The notes under the pieces were generated by a model, which did no database searches, was not told the origin of the DNA, and saw nothing but the letters and a program-made list of their open reading frames with translations. Below are positions 53,076 to 61,477 of a DNA stretch of 64,000 nucleotides, in pieces. Source of the DNA: Nitrososphaerales archaeon (GTDB lineage: Archaea > Thermoproteota > Nitrososphaeria > Nitrososphaerales > CADDZS01); assembly GCA_030041355.1 (NCBI GenBank), contig JASHNZ010000055.1, forward strand, positions 1-64,000, read 5' to 3'. Position 1 is the first letter of the stretch. Each line of letters begins with the position of its first letter. A program made the translations under genes and the position numbers.

Positions 53076-54293
53076 TCAGAAATTTCTAATCGTCTCGGAT
53101 TTGTTTTCGACCAAGGTTTTTCCTTTTTTGATTACGTACCTAGGTTTTCCGTGTTTTCTCAACAATTCTCTTGGACTTGATTCAGAAAATATGTTCAAGT
53201 CGGCATCATTTCCGGCCACGAGGCCATAGTTTTCTAAGCGTAGCGCTTTCGCAGAACAATATGTGGGCATTCGAATTAGCGCTTCAAATTCGGATACGGA
53301 GCCCATCTGAGCACCATAGGCAAGAAGGTAGCCGTTAGAGAGTGGGTTGAAGTCGCCAAATGGATTGTAGGGGTCGATGATATTATCCGATCCAAAGGCT
53401 ACATTGACTCCAGCTCTGACAAGTTCTTTGACTCTTGTTATGCCTCGTGCCTTTGGAGGTCTATCCGTATTACCGCTGGACATCATGGTGCAAGGGTTAG
53501 CGATGACATTTATTGAAGCGGCCCCGAGCATTCGAATTATTCTCGATGCATAGTCATCATCATAATATGCAAGCGCTATCAAATGATCCGCGGTGGCTCT
53601 TCCTTCATAATGATTTTTCAATACTTGAGATACGTAGTACTCGGTATTCCTGAGGCTTGGCAAAACGTCACAGTGAACATCCAGATCCAAGTCCTTTTGT
53701 TTCGCAAGCAAGAATAGCTGATCGATTTGTTTCCTAGAATCTTCTTCCGATCTTTCCGCCTCAGGAAGGCCGCCTAATACGTCTGCCCCCATTTCTATGG
53801 CTTTGAGTAGTAAGTCGAAAGTTTGAGAGTCCTTAACTAAACCTTCTTGGGGAAAAACTACAATTTGAATATCGATTAAATCCCTGTATTTTCTACTCAG
53901 ATCAATAACTGCTTCCACGGAGGTTGTCTTGGAGTAACTATCAACGTCGAGGTGTGTTCTTACGACCGTCACTCCGTTTTCAATGCCCCATGGGATAATT
54001 TTCTCTACCCGTTCTCTCACCTCCGACGTTGTGAAACTTTTCTTCGCTTCCCTGACCATTTGCCGAGCCTCCGTGATAGAGCTTGTCTCGTTAAGTTTCT
54101 CAGCCAACAGAACTTTGTCGAAATGAATGTGGGGCTCTATGAAAGTGGGAAGAACCAAATTACCTCTCGCGTCTAGTGCTTTCGCAGAGTCCCCGCAGGC
54201 TGCGCCGATATCGACGATCTTTCCTTCGTTGATTGCTATTTCAAATAGTCCTTCCCGGCCTAAGATTCTTGCATTCCGAATCATTAGGTCCAT
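53076..54293 (-). CDS. Cytosine deaminase-like amidohydrolase with changed catalytic Glu
   Basis: The CodA-type TIM barrel of 405 residues has H55 and H57 in FIEPHIHFDK, H207 in DVHCDV, and the last metal aspartate in FGSDNIIDPYNPFGD. In E. coli CodA the third block reads HCDE and that glutamate shuttles the proton; here it is V210. The enzyme may use another ring amine or amide, and cytosine deamination is not secure. It converges with pyrC (4 bases between stops) and is followed upstream by pcp on the same strand. Confidence 0.82.
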   Translation of the reverse strand: MDLMIRNARILGREGLFEIAINEGKIVDIGAACGDSAKALDARGNLVLPTFIEPHIHFDKVLLAEKLNETSSITEARQMVREAKKSFTTSEVRERVEKIIPWGIENGVTVVRTHLDVDSYSKTTSVEAVIDLSRKYRDLIDIQIVVFPQEGLVKDSQTFDLLLKAIEMGADVLGGLPEAERSEEDSRKQIDQLFLLAKQKDLDLDVHCDVLPSLRNTEYYVSQVLKNHYEGRATADHLIALAYYDDDYASRIIRMLGAASINVIANPCTMMSSGNTDRPPKARGITRVKELVRAGVNVAFGSDNIIDPYNPFGDFNPLSNGYLLAYGAQMGSVSEFEALIRMPTYCSAKALRLENYGLVAGNDADLNIFSESSPRELLRKHGKPRYVIKKGKTLVENKSETIRNF

Positions 54294-54328
54294 AAGATCT
54301 CACGATGAGAATACCGCAATATATTGTC

Positions 54329-54976
54329 TCAACCTATATTCACTGAAGCAGAGTTCAGGTAGTCCCTACATGCTTCCAGAACACTTTCGAGTGCCTTGGT
54401 CTCTTCATCGATTTTCATGCATAAGGTTCCCGCATTCTTGACTTTCATTTCCGCAACTGGAGGAATGTGGATAAATCCTGCGATGGGTTTTCGCTTTTTG
54501 TTCTCGCGAGAATAAAAAATGGCTGAATACATGACCGTATTACAGCAATGCGTTCCAGCTTGATAGGAAATAAAAGCCGGAAATCCTCTCTTGTTAAGAG
54601 TGCCGACAATTTTCTCTGCTGGTAAAGACGATCTCAGGGCGAGCTCGCCCCGTTTTATTATTTCATTCCCCATTGGTTTGTGCTTGTAATTATCAGGAAC
54701 TATAGAGTTCCCGAAATGACTACTTTGAACGTTAAGAGCCACCTTCTCCACTTTGATCCTGGAAATGTAATCCCAGCCGGTTCCAATGACAATGTCAGGG
54801 TTGACTTTGGTTATAAGCTCTTTCAGCATGCCTGGAAGTTTTAAAAAGTCCTCCGGCAGTTCGATTCCAAAAACTTCTAGATTCCCCAATTCTTTGTTGT
54901 CCAAAGACATTGCAATTTTGCCGGAAGGATTCATCCTGCCCGCCCAACCTTCAAAACCGGTCATCAATGCCCGCAT
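54329..54976 (-). CDS. pcp: Pyroglutamyl-peptidase I (C15 cysteine peptidase)
   Basis: Removes N-terminal pyroglutamate. The catalytic triad is visible: E77 in KVEKVALN, C145 in AGTHCCNTVMY and H170 in GFIHIPP. The length of 215 is usual. It begins the minus-strand pair with the cytosine-deaminase-like gene (35-base gap). Whether the pairing reflects a shared substrate such as 5-oxoproline or hydantoin derivatives is unknown. Confidence 0.88.
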   Translation of the reverse strand: MRALMTGFEGWAGRMNPSGKIAMSLDNKELGNLEVFGIELPEDFLKLPGMLKELITKVNPDIVIGTGWDYISRIKVEKVALNVQSSHFGNSIVPDNYKHKPMGNEIIKRGELALRSSLPAEKIVGTLNKRGFPAFISYQAGTHCCNTVMYSAIFYSRENKKRKPIAGFIHIPPVAEMKVKNAGTLCMKIDEETKALESVLEACRDYLNSASVNIG

Positions 54977-55011
54977 AAATTGTTCATCACCTGCTACTAG
55001 AGATATAAATT

Positions 55012-55267
55012 TTAATTACAAATCTCCCGCGCCCTAATTAAATGAGCTTCGATTCTAGCTGCCTGTTCAAATCCGAACTCACACAATCTGTAGAATTCTC
55101 CGCCGTCAAACGCATCCCAACCCACAGAGATTACTTTCTCGTTATAAGTTGTCAACCCAAATCTTTGGTCGATTTCAACTATTTTGCCTTGTTCAGGTAA
55201 GGCCTTTGTCGTCGTTAGCTCAGGAACTAAAGCTGCATTTTGTCGCAGGTTTTGTCTGTCTGCTCAT
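55012..55267 (-). CDS. Small protein, probably frameshifted
   Basis: A frame ending at 55012 reads GKIVEIDQRFGLTTYNEKV, then WDAFDGGEFYRLCEFGF and a charged helix. It is open up to 55263 but has no ATG. An ATG at 55267 opens a second frame (SRQTKPATK) that would join it if one base of the A-run at 55238-55241 were removed, giving about 83 residues. Without that, a TTG at 55155 gives 47 residues. Composition favours a real protein; the function is unknown. Confidence 0.45.
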
Positions 55268-55467
55268 TTTTGAAGAAATGCTGTAAGTGGCGTCCCTTAA
55301 TCGAACAATTTTTGTTCACTTAGGAAGCTTCCATGAGATAGTGAATTCCAGTGTCAAACATTGGCCAATTGGCCGTTTTCACAGCTCGTATCAACGTCAA
55401 CTATTATTGACGGAAAGCTAGAGATAAATGCACTCTGGCCCAAGCGATGAAATCGATAATTCGCAAC

Positions 55468-55878
55468 ATGAGCACAGAAAATTCAGAGTACGGAAACGCC
55501 GAATCCGAGTCCGTTCCTCTACGAAGTGAGTCGAGTCGACAACAACAGGTGATGTCCGCAGAGTTCGAGGTCACTGTTAAAGACTGGTGGATCGAAGGAG
55601 GCAGACTAGTGGTTCCGAAAGAATACAGGCAGTACTTTCCAAACCCCGGGGAGCCCATCGTCCTCATTGATTACGAAGGGCGAATGTACAGGTCGAAAAT
55701 GCATAACTTATGGCAGGGAGTAGACGTCGGGAGAATTGATGGGATCAAACCTTTCTATAGGAATCATTCCATCATTGTTCCGGGCACCAAGTTGCGCATC
55801 AAAGCAACTGGAAAGAATACAGCGATTGTGCTGATGGGAGACAGGCCGTCGAGGCAGATTTCATCAATAAGTCGCTAA
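55468..55878 (+). CDS. Hypothetical protein with a small beta-barrel domain
   Basis: The N-terminal 30 residues are polar and probably disordered (Ser/Glu/Gln-rich). Then comes a beta-rich domain with GGRLVVPKEYRQYFPNPGE, VLIDYEGRMYRSKMH and NHSIIVPGTKLRIKATGKN. The strand-loop pattern recalls double-psi or B3-like DNA-binding barrels, but that is only an impression. I prefer the ATG at 55468 because AGATAAATGC lies about 41 bases before it; an ATG seven codons earlier is possible. Confidence 0.6.
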   Translation: MSTENSEYGNAESESVPLRSESSRQQQVMSAEFEVTVKDWWIEGGRLVVPKEYRQYFPNPGEPIVLIDYEGRMYRSKMHNLWQGVDVGRIDGIKPFYRNHSIIVPGTKLRIKATGKNTAIVLMGDRPSRQISSISR

Positions 55879-55927
55879 CACAAAAACTCTTCTCAGATAA
55901 GGGGCTCTGTTCTTGCCCCATTCCTTT

Positions 55928-56104
55928 TTATTCCGTCATTGTTTTCTCATCGTAACGTTCTTTCATACGGTATCTCAGGTACTTATCGTCCAACGAAAAT
56001 TTGGGAGGATGAGGGGAAACAGTATGTTCAGCGCCGCACTTCGGACATCCGTTCGCTAGAGTATAAGTCCCGCAGTTCTTGCACCTATGCAGGAGCCGAT
56101 TCAA
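55928..56104 (-). CDS. nop10: Ribosome biogenesis protein Nop10
   Basis: Zinc-ribbon partner of Cbf5 in box H/ACA pseudouridylation. LLHRCKNCGTYTLANGCPKCG gives the two CxxC pairs, and HPPKFSLDDKYLRYR is the family signature. The open frame begins at 56206, but the true start is most likely the TTG of MNRLLHR at 56104, giving 58 residues and an overlap of 20 bases with aIF2-alpha. This eL44-eS27-aIF2a-Nop10 order is typical of archaea. Confidence 0.93.
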   Translation of the reverse strand: MNRLLHRCKNCGTYTLANGCPKCGAEHTVSPHPPKFSLDDKYLRYRMKERYDEKTMTE

Positions 56105-56912
56105 CCTGTTTTCTTGAGCCTTCTCTAGTAAAGTTGAACTTTCCGTGACTTTTTTCGACTGCAGTCTGAATCTTTTCTCTGGCGTTCTGAAGAGCCCTTT
56201 CTGCAACTTTGTAATTTTCGGCCTTTATGGTCAGCCGGTATCTGGGGGTCCCCAGATATGTTGTTTTTACTTGAACCCCGGAGGAGGACCTGGATTCCTC
56301 TACCGAACGCAAAGCGTTTCGTATGACCTCGATTCCATCCGATGTCTTTACTCGAATATCCATGACTCCTCTAACTTCGACGATCGGAATCGTGATTTTT
56401 TCAGCTGAAATCGTTTCGAGTGGCTGAGCGTAATTTTCATGTAGGCCCCCAATTCTTTGAATCGCCTTTTGTCCACGTCTTGCTATATCATCAAATGCAT
56501 CGTAAAGTGAGTCGTAAGTATCGAGGAGAATGTTTTCGAGTTTCGCGATATCAGAATCTTCGAGATTCAGGTTTTTCTTCAATGCCTCAAGTATAGATCT
56601 CGCTTTTTCGCTCTTCTTGACTTCAATTATCTTCTCTTTTCTTTCTTGGCCGCTGACCTGTCTGAGAGAAAGGTCGATTTCCTTCCTCATCTTATTGATT
56701 CTGATTACTTTGAGAACGATTTTCTGTCCTGGTTTTGCGTACCTTTCAATGTCCCTGACCCAGCCCGTAGCTATTTCGCTTATGTGTAAAAAAGCTGGAA
56801 ATTTACCATACTCGTCAAGTGTCACATAGACTCCGTGTGGGCTAATCTCTGTGACAGTCGCGAGTACAAGCTCTCCCTCATCGGGCATTGGTAACTGTTG
56901 TTGTGTGCTCAA
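56085..56912 (-). CDS. Translation initiation factor 2 subunit alpha
   Basis: An N-terminal S1/OB domain (residues about 10-85: LVLATVTEISPHGVYVTLDEYGKFPAFLHISEI), a helical middle domain and a C-terminal alpha/beta domain that binds the gamma subunit. 275 residues, as in other archaea. It delivers initiator tRNA as part of aIF2. Flanked by eS27 upstream and Nop10 downstream. Confidence 0.96.
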   Translation of the reverse strand: MSTQQQLPMPDEGELVLATVTEISPHGVYVTLDEYGKFPAFLHISEIATGWVRDIERYAKPGQKIVLKVIRINKMRKEIDLSLRQVSGQERKEKIIEVKKSEKARSILEALKKNLNLEDSDIAKLENILLDTYDSLYDAFDDIARRGQKAIQRIGGLHENYAQPLETISAEKITIPIVEVRGVMDIRVKTSDGIEVIRNALRSVEESRSSSGVQVKTTYLGTPRYRLTIKAENYKVAERALQNAREKIQTAVEKSHGKFNFTREGSRKQVESAPA

Positions 56913-56958
56913 AAGCTAGGACCGGTTCGCAAACTATGGATATTTTCCAAAAGAAAAG

Positions 56959-57174
56959 TTAGGCATAATCCAGTCGTTTAATTTCTTCGCCGACACTGTC
57001 AGTTAACTCAACGCGGCCACCTGTCACATGTGCCAAAAGCTCCCCACATTGTTTGCACTTGACATCATGTGTAGCGTTAGAGTAAAAGAAATTCTCGGTT
57101 CCGCATTTTACGCAGGTTCCTGATAGAAACGCGCTCTTTGGTTTGGGGGTAAAGACCCTTTCTTTTCTAACCAA
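56959..57174 (-). CDS. rps27e: Small ribosomal protein eS27
   Basis: Zinc-ribbon ribosomal protein with GTCVKCGTENFFYSNATHDVKCKQCG. The open frame extends into the eL44 gene, but eS27 proteins begin shortly before the K-x-F region. I use the TTG giving MVRKERVFTPKPKSAFL (71 residues), 14 bases after the eL44 stop. Confidence 0.93.
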   Translation of the reverse strand: MVRKERVFTPKPKSAFLSGTCVKCGTENFFYSNATHDVKCKQCGELLAHVTGGRVELTDSVGEEIKRLDYA

Positions 57175-57188
57175 ATCAATTCTCAGCT

Positions 57189-57449
57189 CTATTGCTCGAT
57201 CTCCAGCTTTCGCAACCTGATTCCCAGTCGACTCACAAACTTGCCGCAGACCTTGCATTTCAATTTGATTATTTGTTTCTTTGTAGTCTTGGCCGTTCGC
57301 ACCAGTTTGGGAAATTTCTGACCGCCATAACCATGAACGTCTTCCTCATGTCTTCTTGCCCCGATCGCGCTGGCTCTCTGTTTTCCTGCTTTGTAGATAG
57401 AGGCAGTATGAGGCGTGTGTTTGCCGCATTTGGGGCAAAATGTGTTCAT
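57189..57449 (-). CDS. rpl44e: Large ribosomal protein eL44 (L44e)
   Basis: MNTFCPKCGKHTPHTA is the family start, followed by HGYGGQKFPKLVRTAKTTKK and a second zinc pair in LKCKVCGK. The start is the ATG at 57449; AAGGA just before it is a good ribosome-binding site. 86 residues, slightly shorter than usual. First of the four translation genes. Confidence 0.95.
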   Translation of the reverse strand: MNTFCPKCGKHTPHTASIYKAGKQRASAIGARRHEEDVHGYGGQKFPKLVRTAKTTKKQIIKLKCKVCGKFVSRLGIRLRKLEIEQ

Positions 57450-57606
57450 TTCCTTAACAAATTTCAAAATTAAAACACCGTGGATTTACAATAAACAGCT
57501 TAGTCCCTTTATTAATCCTTCGTGCTAAAATTGCTGATTGCAGATATTGGGTCAGATTCCACTATCGTACGGGGGTCTTCAAGTCCCTTGCTATTCGTGG
57601 AATCGA

Positions 57607-57732
57607 TTACCACATTGTGGTTTGCTTGATCGGCTGTGGCTCTCTTCGAGTTCCTTTCTTCCCACACCTTCCCTGATGCCTGACCCATTTCTTCTGGCTG
57701 ATCAGCTTGCCGCACCTAGGACAGACTGGCAT
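57607..57732 (-). CDS. 41-residue C2HC zinc-finger protein
   Basis: An ATG at 57732 opens a short frame: VCPRCGKLISQKKWVRHQGRC, giving C4-x2-C7, H19 and C23, a CCHC-type site, then a basic tail. It is shorter than common gene-finder limits; an overlapping frame in the same bases is longer but has no motif. Lying before the ribosomal gene block on the same strand, it may share its transcript and bind RNA or the ribosome. Confidence 0.65.
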   Translation of the reverse strand: MPVCPRCGKLISQKKWVRHQGRCGKKGTRREPQPIKQTTMW

Positions 57733-57992
57733 CTGGGTTCACTTCGTCTCTTTTGAGTGACTTCATTTACAGATTTCCACCATCTTTATACAGGTCATGA
57801 AAAGAACATTTCGCCTTTTTCTCGCCGCTTTCAACAACGGTCTTATTGTATTTGACGATACTAGGCCTGCGACAACAGCATTAACGAGGCAGACACAATT
57901 CTATACATTCTTACCTACGGAATTATGGCAAGCGACCTTTTGGCAAGGAATATTGTGACATGAAACCATTGGAGCGATGAGGCACGAAGAAT
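57733..57992. other. Gap between gins51 and the zinc-finger gene with broken coding traces
   Basis: No intact gene is seen in these 260 bases. On the minus strand one frame ends with YNKTVVESGEKKAKCSFHD, and a neighbouring frame before it has VNAVVAGLV, which could be two parts of one broken protein. The plus strand also has a short ATG frame. All are too short to trust. Confidence 0.35.
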
Positions 57993-58562
57993 TTAACGTT
58001 GCTCTTCTGGTTCGATCCAATTTTGTGCGATAATTCCATTTTTCAAGAGGGTTCGGGCATTCTCCAAGGGAAGTAACGCAACATCCTCAGGTTCGAAGGG
58101 GCCATATGTCGCAAGATCTACTCCAGAAATCGATGAATAAGGCTGAAGAAATCTCGCATAAACGTACTTTTGTTTAACCGATTCCGAAAAGTGCATAAGC
58201 TCCCCGACCTGTCCGTTGAAAATACATTCACTGATCCTTTCCAATCTCTTCCTCGATTGCATCAGCGGCTCAATTATGTATCTCTCCTCGAGCGTCAAGT
58301 TAGCAACATCGCTCTCAGGATTCAAATTGAATTTCTCTATTCTAAGCTCAATCAATCTGCGCGAGATATCATATAGGATTTTTCTTTCAGCAGCAGATAG
58401 TTCGGAAGTTAGGTTTTTTTCCTTGTCCAAACTTTCCACTCTTATTGTCTTGATATGTGCCGCAATGTCATGGTAGACATCCTGCTGAATCTTGAGAAGC
58501 TCGTGGGTGTTGTTTTCGTCTTCAAGCATTCTGTACAGTCTATCAGCACGAGTTTCAATCAA
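57993..58562 (-). CDS. GINS complex subunit, Gins51 (Gins15) type
   Basis: Part of the CMG-like replicative helicase. The 189 residues have a helical A domain (ERKILYDISRRLIELRIEK, NLTLEERYIIEPLMQSRKRL) and a C-terminal B domain with EPEDVALLPLENARTLLKNG, the Gins51 order of domains. It starts 6 bases after priS, and in many archaea this subunit is found next to primase, which supports the assignment. Confidence 0.88.
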   Translation of the reverse strand: MIETRADRLYRMLEDENNTHELLKIQQDVYHDIAAHIKTIRVESLDKEKNLTSELSAAERKILYDISRRLIELRIEKFNLNPESDVANLTLEERYIIEPLMQSRKRLERISECIFNGQVGELMHFSESVKQKYVYARFLQPYSSISGVDLATYGPFEPEDVALLPLENARTLLKNGIIAQNWIEPEEQR

Positions 58563-58568
58563 TTTGTT

Positions 58569-59759
58569 TCACGCCCTTCTATTACTCACGATTTCATTTT
58601 GAGAGGCAACATTGCTCTGCTCCGACAAAAATTTTCCTCCGCCTTTGGATACAATATAAACTCCAACATAAAGCGGGAGATCTCTTGTTTCTGACTTAAA
58701 TGGCCCATAGGACTCCCCTCCAAGCTCAATCTTCGGACATATGTCAACAAATATGCGGGATCGCTGTTCTCCATCTTGTACTGCGATAGCCTCCCTCAGA
58801 GGATCAAAATTGGCCAGTTCTTTTCCGCATTCACGCTTGACTAATCCTGTCTTGTTATTGAGAGTCTCGGGCATCCTAAAAATCCTATGTACGTCTGTTG
58901 TTACCATCGCGTCAATTCTCACAGAGTTCTCTGCTATCAGGCGATTCATGAAAGTTTCAACTTCTTTCTTTGAGAACTTACTTAGTTCAAACAGTCGGTC
59001 CTCATATTGAGATGATTTGAAGCTCTGATCTATTTCTGGAAGATTGCGAATGTACTTTGCGATCCTTCGTCGCCATCCAGCATCAGTTGGTAGAAATTTT
59101 TGAGAGCTCAAGATTTTCGAGGAAAGACCTCTGGCAGTAAGATAATCCGCGATTTCCGCTCTGCCCCTTGTATCTAAGGTATCAAACGAGCTTTTTTCGA
59201 CACTGACATGATAACCAGCATTTCCAGAAAAATACACCTTGATCTCGGAGGATTCTATTCCAAAGTCAAATTCCAAGAATTCGATTAGACGATTAGTTTC
59301 TTTCTTTGCAGCTTCTAGACACATCGGGCACGCCCAAGAGAGTTCAAGCAATCTGTTGCTCTTGCAACTAGGGCAAAACTCAGGTCTGAGTCCAAATTCC
59401 TTTCGACCGCACTCTTTGCATAGCCAGATGTCGTGCACTTTTTTGCAAGGTTGTTTCAAGGCATCAGCATCGATGTCGAAAATGAGTGCCGCCTTTTTCC
59501 AGTTTTTCAGATACATTTCAGCGGTAGGATCTTCGTATGTGGAATTAGAACAGTAGACTCCTGCAGGGGCTTCCTTTAAGAGCAGAGCATGGAGTGCCCC
59601 AATGTCTTTGAAGGAAAGATGTCTAACCATCATTCCTGCAAAAGGAAGATAACCAAATTCTCTTGATTCTATTTCCGATGGCGACTTTATTCTAGCACCG
59701 AATCGGAAATAATACTCTTTGAAGTATCGTTTGACTATCTGTGTTGAATTTTCATCCAA
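58569..59759 (-). CDS. priS: DNA primase small (catalytic) subunit
   Basis: Makes RNA primers for replication. The catalytic aspartates are in FDIDADA (D95, D97), the nucleotide-binding FSGNAGYHVS lies near residue 155, and RMPETLNNKTG is a later active-site loop. A cysteine-rich zinc region occupies about 104-150 (CKECGRKEFGLRPEFCPSC, ACPMCL), unusual in having more cysteines than a single site needs. 396 residues. It overlaps priL by 25 bases and precedes the GINS gene. Confidence 0.96.
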   Translation of the reverse strand: MDENSTQIVKRYFKEYYFRFGARIKSPSEIESREFGYLPFAGMMVRHLSFKDIGALHALLLKEAPAGVYCSNSTYEDPTAEMYLKNWKKAALIFDIDADALKQPCKKVHDIWLCKECGRKEFGLRPEFCPSCKSNRLLELSWACPMCLEAAKKETNRLIEFLEFDFGIESSEIKVYFSGNAGYHVSVEKSSFDTLDTRGRAEIADYLTARGLSSKILSSQKFLPTDAGWRRRIAKYIRNLPEIDQSFKSSQYEDRLFELSKFSKKEVETFMNRLIAENSVRIDAMVTTDVHRIFRMPETLNNKTGLVKRECGKELANFDPLREAIAVQDGEQRSRIFVDICPKIELGGESYGPFKSETRDLPLYVGVYIVSKGGGKFLSEQSNVASQNEIVSNRRA

Positions 59760-60940
59760 TCTCTCTTGCTTCTCTTTCTAGATTCTGAAGCGTTTGATTT
59801 TGCTTCGCCTGGCCTTGAGTTCTTGCCCAGTGATTCTTGTGTAGAGCCCGAGTTTTTTCTTGAGGGATATTGAAGCGGGCTAGTGATCTGGTGACACTTT
59901 ACGGGGTCCATGAAACAAAATTGATGTGTTTGAAGAGTCCTACAGGAAGGTACTCTATATCTCGTTTTACTCCCCCTGAGGCCCGCAAGATGTTCAACTT
60001 GGTACTTCGTTACGTTTTGTTTGAAGTCTGGGGCTTTGGGAAACATGGAGACAATATCATCCACGCTCTTTCCAACGCTCAAGAGATACGTTGCCATAAG
60101 AAATCGTCCATAATGAGGAACATTTTCTCCTTTGTCTAGCAAATCAATAGCCCTCCTAACACAAGGAGGATAATTCTCAGGAGCAATGTGAATTATGGTA
60201 TAAGGACTCTGTGGTTCAGGGGGTGCCATTCTGACTATCTTTTTTACTATCTCCTGAAGATTATCTGGCAATTTCGTTCCCGATGGCATAAGTTTCAGTC
60301 TTTGTCCGATCATAGCTTCTATCTCGTCCCCTACCAAACGGACAAGGTCTTGTCGATCGAGAATTACTTTGCCTCTAGTCACTGGTTTATTCACTAATTT
60401 CCACTCTTCTTTGTGAAACTTTGAGGCTCGTTTGACGTAATCGGCAACTGGAACTGTGAAATAATCATCCCTGTGTTCTACCTTGAAGGTCTCGACTCGA
60501 ATGCCGAATACTCTACGGAATATAGTTAGTACGGTGCCAAGTTCGTGATCAGCGTACCTTGAAGACTGGGAAGATTGCAAGAGCTTAACAGCTCTTTTAG
60601 CTTCAGCAAGAGAGTAGATATTCGCCAGATGATCGAGTTTGGTAGCCTTGACCAGAGCTAATGAAATTGGAAAGGATAGCATCTCAATCTGAGCTCCGCC
60701 TACCATAGGCCGCAAACCGAGCCTTACTTTTTCGTCCTCCGTCTTCGGCTGTCTATCTGAAATCGGATATGAAACCTCTCTTTTTTGGATCGCTTCAACC
60801 ACTCTTTCTTCGGCACGGCGAACGACCTTGTCATAATCAGAACTTGACAAAGCAGAAACGGAGATTTCCATTTCCTTGACGAACTCGCCTACATCGGGCA
60901 AGAAAGGATACTTTGCGAGATCGTCAGAGCCAAACTCCAT
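59735..60940 (-). CDS. priL: DNA primase large subunit
   Basis: Regulatory subunit with a C-terminal 4Fe-4S domain. Its four cysteines appear as YPPCVRRA, PSCRTLQTHQFCF and PVKCHQI. The N-terminal helical domain begins FLPDVGEFVKEM. 401 residues, including a basic, polar tail of about 35 residues (EAKSNASESRKRSK) that overlaps the start of priS. First gene of the priL-priS-gins51 operon. Confidence 0.94.
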   Translation of the reverse strand: MEFGSDDLAKYPFLPDVGEFVKEMEISVSALSSSDYDKVVRRAEERVVEAIQKREVSYPISDRQPKTEDEKVRLGLRPMVGGAQIEMLSFPISLALVKATKLDHLANIYSLAEAKRAVKLLQSSQSSRYADHELGTVLTIFRRVFGIRVETFKVEHRDDYFTVPVADYVKRASKFHKEEWKLVNKPVTRGKVILDRQDLVRLVGDEIEAMIGQRLKLMPSGTKLPDNLQEIVKKIVRMAPPEPQSPYTIIHIAPENYPPCVRRAIDLLDKGENVPHYGRFLMATYLLSVGKSVDDIVSMFPKAPDFKQNVTKYQVEHLAGLRGSKTRYRVPSCRTLQTHQFCFMDPVKCHQITSPLQYPSRKNSGSTQESLGKNSRPGEAKSNASESRKRSKRDWMKIQHR

Positions 60941-61029
60941 TGGCTTTGTTCACCGGCGGAATTCCAATGGTCTTGTAGTTCTTATGCCTTGAGCCAATAG
61001 ATGTGCCCGTAAATCGAAAGAATCATACT

Positions 61030-61461
61030 TCAACCAATCCAATCAGAGGAACCGTCAGTGTAAATCTCCTGCTTGAAGAGAGCGGGCTCTTTCTTGTATC
61101 TCTCGACCGCTTCCCGAAGAGCCTTAAAAGCTACATCTCTTCTGGGGGCAGAAACCAAAACTAGGACAATCGGCTCGCCTGGAAGAAAGTGACCGATGGC
61201 GTGCACTATGAGAATCTCATTCAATCGATACTTGCGTTTAGTCTCGATACAGATCTTTAGAAGCATCTTGTTCGCATGTTTTTCGTAAGATTCCATTACC
61301 AGAGCTTTGATTTTCTTTGATCCTTCGGCGCTTTCCTCCCGTGCGACGCCCAGAAAACTTGTGACACATCCTGCATTGGGGGATAATTCAGAGATAAAGT
61401 CTGAATAGACGCGCCCAAAAGGGAGCTTAGTCTTAGCGTAGACACCAGCTGAAATCGGCAT
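61030..61461 (-). CDS. moaE: Molybdopterin synthase catalytic subunit MoaE
   Basis: Transfers sulfur to precursor Z to make molybdopterin. GCVTSFLGVARE, LVMESYEKHANKML, VHAIGHFLPGEPIVLVLVSAPRR and FKQEIYTDGSSDWIG are the family blocks. 143 residues. Follows moaB after 16 bases. Its small partner MoaD is encoded divergently at 62624. Confidence 0.95.
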   Translation of the reverse strand: MPISAGVYAKTKLPFGRVYSDFISELSPNAGCVTSFLGVAREESAEGSKKIKALVMESYEKHANKMLLKICIETKRKYRLNEILIVHAIGHFLPGEPIVLVLVSAPRRDVAFKALREAVERYKKEPALFKQEIYTDGSSDWIG

Positions 61462-61477
61462 CTCTTAGCACCGAAAA

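Noticed and set aside
56105-56206. Longer reading of Nop10
   Set aside because: The added part lies inside aIF2-alpha, and Nop10 proteins are only about 60 residues long.
57512-57715. Open frame of 67 codons on the minus strand before eL44
   Set aside because: It overlaps the 41-residue zinc-finger frame and has no motif; its charged composition reads like a shifted copy of the zinc-finger gene.
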